A program made the position numbers and the translations under genes. From Lathyrus oleraceus (lineage: Eukaryota > Streptophyta > Magnoliopsida > Fabales > Fabaceae): DNA of 64,000 bases. Below the pieces are notes generated by a model. The model was not told the origin of the DNA. It made no database searches and worked only from the letters and a program-made list of their open reading frames with translations. Positions 35,300-45,600 of this stretch are shown here, in pieces. Location of the stretch: assembly GCF_024323335.1 (NCBI RefSeq), contig NC_066584.1:238247494-238311493 (forward strand), read 5' to 3'. Within the stretch, counting starts at the first letter, position 1. The number at the start of each line of letters is the position of its first letter.

Positions 35300-36190
35300 G
35301 ACCCAGCATGAGGGTCATTTCGAAGATTCAGCCTGAGAATCGTTTTCCAGAGATCCAACCTGAGGGTCATTTCGAAGATTCAGCCAGAGAGTCGACTACG
35401 AGCGTTATTTCCCCAGCAAGCCAGCTGCAGGAATAGATTGACAGCTCAACAGAAAATCAACCTACAAGAGGATCGAGCCCGCGGATCGCATTAAAAAAAC
35501 AAAGTCTAATCGAATAGTCGTTATAACATGTTCTAGCCTGAAGAATATGTACAAAGCCCAAAAGTGGGATATTCTCGAAGCTGCATATTTAACATGAAGA
35601 CTGTAGATTTCGAAAGAGGGTCAACCAGCGCATGCCCCAGATGCGAGATCCTGATGATGGGAATTTATCATCAAAACAATCCAGATCTAGCCAGAAGATC
35701 GAAGTCAGGTCTAGCCCGAAGACCGAAAAATAGATAGATTCAGCCAGAGAATCAAAGAAAATAGATTCAGCCAGAGAATCGAAACAATTCAGATCTAGCC
35801 AGAAGATCGAAATAGATTCAGCCAGAGAATCGAAACAATTCAGATCTAGCCAAAAGATCGAAGAAGATCTCGCCAGAAGATCGAAGTCAGGTCTAGCCCG
35901 AAGACCGGAAATAGATTCAGCCAGAGAATCGAAACAATTCAGATCTAGCCAGAAGATCGAAGTAGATTCAGCCAGAGAATCAAAGAAAATAGATTCAGCC
36001 AGAGAATCGAAACAAAGGAGATCTAGCCAGAAGATCGAAGAAGATCTAGTCAGAAGATTGAAACCGTATCCAGCCCGAGGATCAATATTAACATCCAACC
36101 AGAGGACTAAATTGAGTATAGATTCAGCCAGAGGATCGAAACTCCAGATTAAGTTAGAAGACTGATTCAGATTCAGCCAGAGGATCGGAA
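35300..36190 (+). repeat. Array of ~22-bp hairpin-forming repeats in the nested element 3' UTR
   Basis: About 20 units in the dense part (35,680-36,190) and a few spaced ones from 35,300. Each unit is a 5-bp arm, a 7-base loop close to AGCCAGA, the complementary arm and a short AAA-rich spacer. Arms come in several matched versions (GATTC/GAATC, GATCT/AGATC, GGTCT/AGACC, GACCC/GGGTC). A minus-strand open frame at 35,589-36,275 is a by-product of the repetition and not a gene. Confidence 0.88.
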
Positions 36191-36337
36191 GAGAAATAAA
36201 CAGCGCGGTGTATTTCAGCATTTTTGTGGTGTTCTCGGAGCGCAAATTTTCGGTCTGTCTTTGGTATTCAATCACAGCTCACCCTGTTTGTCTGATAAGC
36301 TGTTCGCTTTCATCCTGCTCGGGTTAGCTGATGACTG

Positions 36338-36349
36338 AATAGGGGCAGC
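36338..36349 (+). other. Polypurine tract of the nested element
   Basis: AATAGGGGCAGC immediately before the 3' LTR; 10 of 12 bases match the Ogre tract. Confidence 0.8.
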
Positions 36350-38368
36350 TGTAACACCCCAAAATTTTCCCTCCTTATTCACGCATTCATTTTTAGGTCA
36401 TTTAATATTAGATACATTGCATTTCATCATGTCAATCGGGATTAGCTCCAAGAAGCTTGAACATCATCCAGGACACTTTGTGGGTTCTATTTAGATGATC
36501 AGTCAACACAAGGGAAAGACTTGAGTTACTTCCAACAGGGGTCTATTCGTCAGTCAAAACGTTAATCTTGAAGGAGCAAAAGTTTGTTCATGAATTGTCA
36601 TGCTCGCTAGGCCAAGCCCACGCGTTTCGAAAAAACAAAAAAACAAAAAAACAAAAAAAAAACAAAAAAAAAATAATAATTAAATAAATAAAATATAATA
36701 GAAAAATCTTGGACTTGGACCTCTCTCATTTGAGCCCACAAAGCCATGAAAATCAGGTTATAAAAGAGGGAGAACAGACAGAAAAAGGAAGAGAAGTAAA
36801 ACACTCTGAGGTTTCCTTGGAACAAAACCCTGACCTAACCTGGGAAAAAGATAGTGAGAGAAGAGCTAACAGAGTTCAGAGCAACCTCCAGACCCTGAAG
36901 GAAACTCATTTGCCCAGAATCACCTTTACCTCATATCTACCCCAAGATTGCTCTACAAACCCAAGGGTGCAACTCAATTTCAATTGATCTCTCCAATCAG
37001 GTTTGCCCTATTTCCACTACTTTATACTTTCAACCTGAAATTTTTTATACCCTTTTAATGCATTTGTTTGACAAGAGGTTTAGGCCTCCTACCCTTGGTT
37101 GCTTTTTGTGAGCTTTTTGTGAACTTTAATGGCATGATTCATGTGACTCTATTATTTGGTGCAACTCTTGATTGCACCCCATCTTGTTTCTCTAACCTGT
37201 TTGTTGAGTTTTTTTGTGAGGGCTCACATGACTCCTGAAGAGATAGCCTGTTTGGTTTTCCACTTTATTTATGGGATACCACTGGGAGATTTATTTCGAT
37301 TACCTGTGTTGACTTGCTTTCTTTGATGGTGCCAGCTTGAGAGATCTCCGGGTTCCTTGTCTCTTTAGTTGTTGTTACTTCGGATCTTTATCCGTGGAGT
37401 ACTTTTACATCTTTCCCGCATTTTACCGCTTTCTTAGCTGGAGGACCTCGATAGGAGGCAATGTTTTCTTTTGTTTATTTACTTTTTGCCTAAAGACCTC
37501 CATGGAGAGGCAATTGACGGATAAAAGTGATCAATAATCAATCCCCCGTTATTCAGTGCGTTGTTCTTTAAGATCACACTACGTGTCGATGCTTCAGAAC
37601 AAAAACCCCAGATCTTTTGTCTGGTCAGTCAGTGGAGAGGGTTCCACCTTTCTGAAACCCCACTTTTTGTCACGAGCTCACCCTGTCTAGGGTTAAGAGC
37701 TATGAGGTCTTTTCCTCATTACCCCTTTTTGCATGAGCATCCCTAACCCTACCAACTCATTGATTTTTCTTCTCCTAAGAACACGTTAACTCCTTCTACT
37801 ACAGGCGGGTAAGTCTCCAAAGGTCGAGCATCCGGTAGATTGCGTAGTAACGCCGTTCGTCCCAAAACCCAATCCATAACCCCGTAGTTAGCCGAACTAC
37901 GGCTTGCTCTGATTCTCATTCCAGATATGATACGTAGGCATAAGACGCGATGTCTTAGCGAGCACAATTACCCTTAACCCCTAGGTAGCCGAGCTACGAA
38001 GACTCTGATTCTCATATTCAGATGAGATACGTATGCAGTGGATGCGACATCCGTGCGAGTGATTTTCTTTTGACCCCTTTTTCTTAGTAAATAACACATT
38101 AGATAAACCCACACCCTTTAGACAAGAACTACAAAAGTGGATCCCGTAGAGTACTACGGATGCGTAGGGGTGCTAATACCTTCCCTTCGCATAATCGACT
38201 CCCGAACCCAAGATTTGGTTGCGAGACCCTGTCTTGTCCTTTCCTTTTTCCAGGTTTACTTCGAGCGTTTCCTTTCCCTCCTTTGGGATAAATAACGCAC
38301 GGTGGCGACTCTCCTGTCTTTCTTCGCCGATTGTTTTTTTTCGCATTCCATTTTTTCAGGTTGCGACA
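36350..38368 (+). mobile_element. Nested element 3' LTR (2019 bp)
   Basis: TGTAACACCCC to GGTTGCGACA, collinear with the 5' LTR; TATA box at 36,759-36,765. Confidence 0.93.
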
Positions 38369-38373
38369 GGCTC
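38369..38373. repeat. Target-site duplication of the nested element, right copy (GGCTC)
   Basis: Matches 25,928-25,932. Confidence 0.92.
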
Positions 38374-40066
38374 ATCACAATTTTTCATTTTCAAATACAG
38401 AATTTCCTCATCTGGGAAGTCATACTGAACTGAATGATAATCCTCAATAGGCTGATGTGCCAAGTGGTTAGCCAAGATACTACCTTTAATAGCCTTCTCA
38501 GCTCGCTACTCAATATCATACTCAGACAACAACATCTGCCAACGGGCAATCCTCCCGGTTAAAGCAGGCTTCTCAAATATGTACTTGATTGGATCCATTC
38601 TGGATATCAACCAAGTTGTATGATTTATCATATACTGGCGTAAACGCTTAGCAGCCCAAGCCAAAGCACAACATGTCTTCTCAAGCATTAAGTATCGAGA
38701 CTCACAATCAATGAATTTCTTACTCAGGTAGTAAATAGCATACTCTTTCTTCCCTGATCCGTCTTGCTGACCGAGTACATAACCTATCGAGTCTTCAAGA
38801 ACTGTCAGATACATGATCAAAGGTCTTCCTTCTACAAGCGGAGACAGGATTGGAGGTTCAGACAGATACTCTTTGATACTATCGAAAGCTTTCTGGCAAT
38901 CCTCGATCCAATCATGGGACTGATCTTTCCGGAGGAGCTTGAATATCGGCGCACATGTGGCAGTCATGTGGGATATGAATCTGGAAATATAATTCAAGTG
39001 GCCAAGAAAACCTCGGACTTGCTTCTCAGTTTTGGGCGCAGGCATCTCTTGTATTGCTTTGACCTTTGCAGGATCAACCTCAATACCTCTTTCGCTGACA
39101 ATAAAGCCCAATAACTTGCCAGAACGGACTCCAAATGTACACTTGTTGGGATTCAGACGAAGCTTGTACTTCCTCAAACACTGAAAAAGCTTCAACAAGT
39201 GCTCTACATGTTCAACTTCCGTTCTTGACTTAGCAATCATATCATCAACATATACCTCAATCTCCTTGTGCATCATATCATGGAACAAGGTGGTCATAGC
39301 TCGTTGATACGTGGCTCCGGCGTTCTTCAAACCGAAGGGCATCACTCGATAACAGAATGTTCCCCAAGGTGTGATGAATGTTGTCTTCTCCATATCCTCG
39401 GGTGCCATCTTAATCTGGTTATATCCGGAAAATCCATCCATAAATGAGAAGACATTGAATTTAGTTGTATTGTCTACCAACATATCAATATGTGGTAGAG
39501 GGAAATCATCTTTTGGACTAGCTTTATTCAAGTCTCTATAGTCCACACACATCCGCACTTTTCCGTCTTTCTTAGGCACGGGCACAATATTGGCCACCCA
39601 TTGAGGATATGTAGAAGTCACCAGAAACCCCGCATCAATTTGCTTCTGAACTTCCTCTTTGATCTTCACTTCCATATCATGATGAGTTCTTCTGAGCTTC
39701 TGCTTCACAGGCACATACTCAGGTTTCAAGGGTAGGAAGTGTTGCACAATATCTGTATCTAGACCCGGCATGTCTTCATACGACCAAGCAAAGATATCGA
39801 CATATTCTCGTAGCAAATCAATCAACCCCTTCTTAACATATTCTTCCAGGAGTGCCCCAATCTTCACTTCTCGCACACAATCCTCAGACCCCAAGTTGAC
39901 TGTTTCCAGATTCTCAAGATGCGGCTGAATGATCTTCTCTTCATGCTCAAGTAGACGGGTAATCTCGTCAGGAATCTCTTCACCATCGTCTTCCTCTGCC
40001 TCAAATACAGGGAACTCAAAATTGGGAGATGGTGTCGGATCATTATGTTCAATGGGTTTGATCAAC
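38374..40066 (-). pseudogene. Ogre reverse transcriptase and start of RNase H
   Basis: The minus-strand frame from 40,066 begins LIKPIEHNDPTPSPNFEFP, then an acidic pre-RT segment, then a full RT: KIKEEVQKQIDAGFL, VPVPKKDGKVRMCVDYRDLNKA, FMDGFSGYNQI, MPFGLKNAGATYQR, the catalytic box YVDDM and LGFIVSERGIEVDP. The connection and early RNase H follow (PLIMYLTVLEDSIGYVLGQ, AIYYLSKKF). All RT catalytic Asp residues are present. A TAG right after SEYDIE (near 38,508) interrupts the frame; it continues to the nested insertion at 38,373, after which RNase H resumes at 25,932. RT copies the element RNA to cDNA. Confidence 0.92.
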
Positions 40067-40331
40067 CTGCATAATGATTTTGGATATGAAAAGCTTTTTA
40101 GAAATCAAACAAGGCAAATCATTATGCAGATGAAAAGATTGATTTTATTCTATTTTTAGGGTTTTATGTGATCACCAATTTCATGCAAAAACGAAAAGGG
40201 AAAATAATTGGAAAAACAAACATTTAACATGAATTTATTGAATGAAAATATCATTGTATTTATGTTGCCAACAATGTCATCACTCCTCCTTTTGGCATGG
40301 GAGAAGGGTTTTTAAACAAAGTGATCATTAC
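40067..40331 (-). other. Predicted Ogre intron between protease and RT (265 nt)
   Basis: On the minus strand a GTAATG donor at 40,331 follows ...CACAAGTCCAC, and an acceptor ATTATGCAG ends at 40,067. Removing it joins the codons in frame, so the protease frame (ending HKST) reads straight on into LIKPIEHN. The stretch is AT-rich and has no reading frame, and without splicing the TAA formed by the donor ends translation. An intron at this place is a known feature of Ogre elements. Confidence 0.75.
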
Positions 40332-41130
40332 GTGGACTTGTGGATAACTGTAGGAATATCCACAGCGACCCAATTGTTGCAGATCCCTCCAGGGATGATG
40401 AAATTGTCAGAATCCTCTGCATCCTCTTCCAACACAGCAGCAGCTTCCTCATCCTGACCGGTGTGGATAAAGCCTCCACTCTTGAATAATCCTTTCTCGT
40501 TGAAGACCCTAGAAGAAAAGCCAATGCCAACCCGGGACTTATTGTCTTCCAGCTCAATCATTTTTCCTAGACCAGCAATTGCACCACACTTAATGGCCAA
40601 CTTTGCATCTTTATAGGAAGCAAATGAAGGAGTTCTCTTTTCAACAGGCTCAGCTATAGATAAAGCTTGGAAAGGAGTTCCAACTTCATCTTCAGCATCT
40701 ATGTACGAGAAGGAAGACAAATGGCTAACCAGGAGAGCCTTTTCTCCCCCTACCACCACCAGTTTCTTATTCTTCACAAATTTCAGCTTCTGGTGTAGGG
40801 TGGATGTCACGGCGCCAGCCTCGTGAATCCATGGTCTGCCTAGGAGACAGCTGAAGGATGGGTGAATGTCCATAACCTGGAAGGTAATTTCGAAATCACT
40901 TGGTCCAATCTTGATAGGGAGATCAACTTCCCCAATCACAGTCTTTCGAGACCCATCAAAAGCTTTCACAACTACCCCACTCTGCCTCATGGGAGGCCCT
41001 TGATAAGACAGTTTTGAGAGAGTGGTTTTTGGCAATACATTCAGGGATGACCCAATGTCCACCAGCACATTGGACATGGCGTCGTCTCTACAATTCATGG
41101 ATATGTGTAAAGCCGAGTTGTGGTCTCTTC
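40328..41130 (-). pseudogene. Ogre protease
   Basis: The minus-strand frame NSALHISMNCRDDAMSNVLVDIGSSLNVLP contains the aspartic protease motif, but the usual D-T-G is D-I-G (codon 41,054-41,056), a change likely to disturb the active site. The second block SFSCLLGRPWIHEAG and the downstream linker to HKST are intact, and the frame then enters the predicted intron. The protease processes gag-pol. Its 5' end is fused at about 41,130 to a gag fragment, so the N-terminal approach to the protease is lost. Confidence 0.85.
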
Positions 41131-41240
41131 CTCTTTGAGTTCACGGTTCTCTTGCTCTAGATGATCCATCAGTCTTGAAGAGTTGGCTCTAGTGTAGTAT
41201 CGGTGAGTCAGCTTGTCTTCAAAATAAATGAAGAACACAG
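41131..41240 (-). pseudogene. Ogre gag remnant (N-terminal stub)
   Basis: About 35 codons: YFEDKLTHRYYTRANSSRLMDHLEQENRELKEE, the start of Ogre gag (compare HRYPTKENRPRLAMDQIQKEL in the nested element). At about 41,130 it jumps to protease in a different frame. The capsid domain and all else of gag, roughly 600 residues in the nested relative, are gone. Confidence 0.75.
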
Positions 41241-41479
41241 AGTTAGACCACTAGACCAGAAGCCGGGAACAAAACCTGCTTATGCATATGATGCATGCAA
41301 TGCTTATGCATATGATTTGTTTTTATTTAAAAGGAACTCTAGGGTTTTATTTGCAAATTTTTGGAAATATTAACTGTTTATCACATATGGAAATATCTCA
41401 TCAAATAATATCAGGGAAAAGAAGTACAGCATTGTCAATCATATACAAGAGAAAAGGAAAATAATCATCCTATGGATCC

Positions 41480-42100
41480 CTAGAAACAATCATCTAAAGC
41501 TCGGGACACAGGAAGAAAAGATGCACGAAGCCTCTTCACCTCCCTCTCGTAAGCTGCCTCCATATCTGCCTTTTCCTTGGCGAGTCGATCGTACTTCCTC
41601 TTCCAAAACTTGGAAGACTGGGGAAGTAGAGAAGTCCATGCATCATCAGGATCATCAATAACCTGATGTTCGAGGAACTCTATCAAAGCATCCTTCTCTT
41701 TAATCTGCTGAAGCAACTCTTCCCTTTCACGGATCCAGGCACGTGATAGGTCTTCGTCTCTCAACTCCTCTACTCCTTGGTTAGGGAGGGTTGAAGGTCC
41801 AGCCACAACCAAAGGTGTAGGTCTCGGATATTCGTAAGGCATGAGATACTCAGATGCTCTCTTCCTTACCCAAGCAGTGTAAGGCTCCAAAGCAATGCAA
41901 TTCTTAGAACCCAACTCCTTCCTTCCTTTCTTATGAACCTTGCGCCAAGCGTGAACCATTCTATCCTTAATATCAATGAACCTTATCAACACCCAAGTTC
42001 CATTGATATTAAGGATACATGAACGGATCAACCATGAATCAAGGGTTTGTTGCAAGTCACGAGCATGGGGTCTCGGTTAAGAACCACCCAAAGGGAATGT
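41480..42100 (-). pseudogene. Ogre ORF1 remnant
   Basis: An open minus-strand frame of about 190 codons upstream of gag. It includes MVHAWRKVHKKGRKELG, CIALEPYTAWVRKRASEY and a C-terminal segment rich in charged residues with predicted coiled coil (REREELLQQIKEKDALIEFLEHQV). Ogre and related Tat elements carry an ORF of unknown function before gag, and this matches its C-terminal part. The N-terminus is missing: upstream of the LQQTLDSWLIRS stretch a stop occurs and the sequence becomes leader. A deletion joining leader to ORF1 near 41,965-42,000 is the likely cause, since the nested element shares only the leader side. Confidence 0.65.
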
Positions 42101-42667
42101 ACTAGGGTTTAAACCTGCCAAACATGTTCTACAAGAGGTTCCCATAGTCATCATCCCATCTTTCGGATATTATCGGAGAAACGACTACTCGTATTCCAAA
42201 AATATCCTCAAGAGAGACTCTTATGAGTGTAGTATCGCGTAACAATCGTATCAAATCTTACATTTGAACGACCTTCGTACTACATCCTAAAAATAGGCCA
42301 AGATGGGCTTGGTAAACTAAGGTCTTTGGCTTCTAAGGTCTATATTGGAAAGAGTAATGTCTAACCACAACTTACTTGTATGACATTATTGATCCCAACA
42401 TGACCTCCACCAAGTGAATGGACTTGCAAGTCAACTTGCTAAGGAATAACTCCACGCAAGTTAACAAGACTACGCCATTCTCCTATCCTAAGTGCACTCG
42501 AGTCCGGGTATAGAACTCATCTCACAAAGATCACCAAGCATACAAGGAATTAATATCAAGCAAATCAATCATTACATACAATACAGTAATCCCAAATTGC
42601 ACAAAAATATGTCACAAAACAATACAATACAACAAGCATGAAGAGTAGGCAAAACCCACTAGGCAAC
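42101..42667 (-). other. Ogre leader between primer site and ORF1
   Basis: No gene seen. About 42,000-42,535 is homologous, inverted, to 28,120-28,660 in the nested element's leader. Confidence 0.6.
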
Positions 42668-42685
42668 TCCCCAGCAGAGTCGCCA
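42668..42685 (-). other. Ogre primer-binding site
   Basis: Minus-strand TGGCGACTCTGCTGGGGA, six bases inside the 5' LTR end; identical to the nested element's site. Confidence 0.88.
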
Positions 42686-42691
42686 CTTTTC

Positions 42692-45600
42692 TGTAGCGGG
42701 GTATTCGTTACCATTAGAAATATTGACTAAATCCAAGGTAAACCATACAAGTCGAGTCGCCACCGCACTTCTATTTATCCAAAGGAATGGTTAGAAAGCG
42801 AACAAAAACCTAATAGTTTTAACAAAAACTAGTAAAAGAAACAGAGATCTGGGTAAGGGGGTTGGTTATGCAATGGGAAGGTGTTAGGCACCCAAAACAT
42901 CCTAGGTACTCCTAGGGAGCCCTTTTCACACTTGTTGTAAGGTAGTTGTTTTTGTGAAAATTTTGTTTGTGCAAACATGATTGAAGAGATGAGAATAGAA
43001 TATACAAGTTATTTACATTTTGTGTTTGGATGGATAAACCCATTGCCTACGTACCATCTTAAAAAGGTAGGATTAAAACCTCGTAGTTCGGGGTAAAAAT
43101 CACAAAACAAATTGGTGAATTGATTGGTCCAAAAGCCTTAAGGTCTTTTGTTATCAAAGGGAGAAAACTCAACCTAAAACCACAAATCCACCATGTGAGG
43201 ATAGCTTCAACATGCTAGTGAGGGGTTAACCCTATAATAAGCATGGAAGACTCATTATCCATCACTAAGGATATAGGTGAGTATTACATCTACCACAAGG
43301 ATAACTCAAACCTAATAGCTAAAGGTTATGGAAAATTTTGATTAAGAAAGTGGCCACTGGAACCACAAAAGGGAAATTTGAATGGGTTATATTTACCAAT
43401 TAGAAGTATATACAAAAGCGGTCAAAGTTGACTTAAAGATTCAATTCAAAATGAGTGTTATGAAAAGAAAGTTTGAAAATCAAAAGCATAAGGCTTAGGT
43501 TTCTAATGTTGGAAACAAAGGTTAAATGTTTGCACAAAAGAGTTTTGGCTTGGGTTAGGGTGGAGATAAGGGCTAAGTCCTAAGGAAAACAAAAAGATGA
43601 GGGATATGAAATGAAACCACACTAGGAGTTCCTCTCTTGAGATCATATTGATGATCCAAGTAGCTCCCATCCTTTGGAATAAGCAAGCACAAAGTATAAG
43701 CAATCAAAAAAGTCTCATAAGAGATCCTCAATGTATCTTGTATCTTCCACTTGGATGAACATGGTAATGATCCTCCAATTAAGCTCAAATGGAAACTCCT
43801 AGTTCAAGAGCACACACATCAAAAGTTCCATGGGGTAAAGCACTCTCCTAACCAGAGACCAGGGAAACAACAAACTAATAGGGAGATTAAGACTCGAGCC
43901 TAATAGTTGTCATGCAATCAACATCCCTAAATTGAGGTCTCTAACAAGAACTTAACTCACAAGTAAACAAACATCACACACTATATCCATACAAGAGGCT
44001 CAAACAATGGGTGGGCTTTAGTCAAGAGGGGTCATGTCAACTTCGACAAATAAGCCAAACTGTAAAGGGTAATCTGTAGCTCTTAACCACTAACATTTGA
44101 ACGTTAGGGTGAAGCTGATCAAAACGGTAATGAGGATGAGACCTCATGCTCTTAACCCTGGCCGGAGTGAGCTCATGACAAAGAAAGTGTGGGGATCTAG
44201 AAAGTGGGATCCTTTTCCACTTGACAGACTCTGGACAAAGATTTGGGGCACATGTTTAGAAGCATCAGCACGTAGTGCGAGCATAAAGAACGACACACTG
44301 AATAACGGGGGATTGGCTACTAATCCCTTTTATCCGTCAATTGCCTCTTCTCTTGGAGGTCTTAACAAATAACACATGCCTCTTCTTGGAGGTCTTTGAG
44401 CATAATTTTAAACAAACACAAACAGAGCCTCTGAAGGAGGACTTGCCAGCAAAATGCCTGCCAAAAAGGTGACAGGACTTCAGACTACATGAAGTAAGAA
44501 GCTAACTACCTGAGTGGTGTGTCAACCACAATCCAATGCTCAAGCAAGAGCTAAAGCAAGCAAACAACTAAGGTACCTGTACAAAGACTAAACAATTAGT
44601 ACTTCAGTCATACAACCAGAAAACAAACAGTGAAACCCTCTAACAGTTACACAATTCAGTGCATAAGTGCCCTAGCACTCAAATAAGCTCATGAGTTCAC
44701 CACATCAATTAAAATCCTACAAAACAACAATAGGTCAGTACTCAATGTATTTGCGTCTCACAAAGTGAGAACAAACTCAATTACCAATGCTAAGTATCCA
44801 ATCCTGAAACAAAACAACAAAGTTAGCTTATGTACATCCAATCAACACAACAAAGCATAAACAACCAATGGCATGAGATGAATCAAATCACAAGTCCCAA
44901 ACAGAACATATGAACCCCTAAACACCAATCACCATGGCCAAAGATCCATCATACTCCAAATATCATTCAAATGCTTCAAAAGCCTCAAAAATATGCACAA
45001 AAGGAGCTTCCAACTTAGAAAATTCATACCAAATCAGAAATGCATGCAATGACTTTGAGATTTTTTGTATAAGTTTCTCATGCCATGAATGTTCAACTGC
45101 AAAAAAATCAAATCCAGAATGATGCAAATGCTATGTGAACAAAAATGCACCAATTCAATGTCAAAAATGTGACACAAATTGTCACACTTTTCTCTATGTG
45201 TCAAAAATGAAGATAACATGTGAGAAAAAATCCAAACCAGTGACCAAAAATTCATATTATGTATGAATGTCATGTATGCAAAAAATTGGATCAGAAGGTT
45301 CAACATAGAGAATTTCACAACACATTGAATGCAATAGATCAAATTGGCACAACATCAATTCAAAAATTCAAAAATAAAAATCCAGACATAAACAATTCAT
45401 GAAATCAACACCATAAAAAAGTAGACATCAATACAAATCTATGAAAAAAAATTGGGACTCATTTGGATCATTTTTGCATTTTTTATGAATTAAACAAAAT
45501 AAGCAAAATAATTGAAAAATAACATGGAAATGGAGGGAAACAAATATATTTGAATAAAATCCAGAAAAATCAGGAACCAATGGATCTGGCGCGCTCATCA

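Larger units (their letters stand above)
25933..38368 (+). mobile_element. Nested Tat/Ogre-type element, complete ends, RT and integrase deleted
   Basis: 12,436 bp, inserted in the Ogre RNase H coding region in the opposite direction. LTRs at 25,933-27,954 and 36,350-38,368 differ by a few percent by eye, and a GGCTC duplication flanks it. Order: 5' LTR, primer site identical to the Ogre's, leader, gag, protease, a short pre-RT segment fused to RNase H, a short integrase C-terminus, conserved hairpin block, minisatellite-rich 3' UTR, polypurine tract, 3' LTR. RT and the integrase core are missing, so it depends on others for copying and insertion. Shared primer site, polypurine tract and 3' hairpins point to Ogre-type helpers (inference). 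Confidence 0.93.

Noticed and set aside
35589..36275. Open frame of 228 codons on the minus strand with repeated FWLDLNCFDSLAES-like units
   Set aside because: It lies wholly in the hairpin minisatellite; the frame stays open only because the unit lacks stops in that frame. No known domain, and the sense strand of the element is the opposite one.
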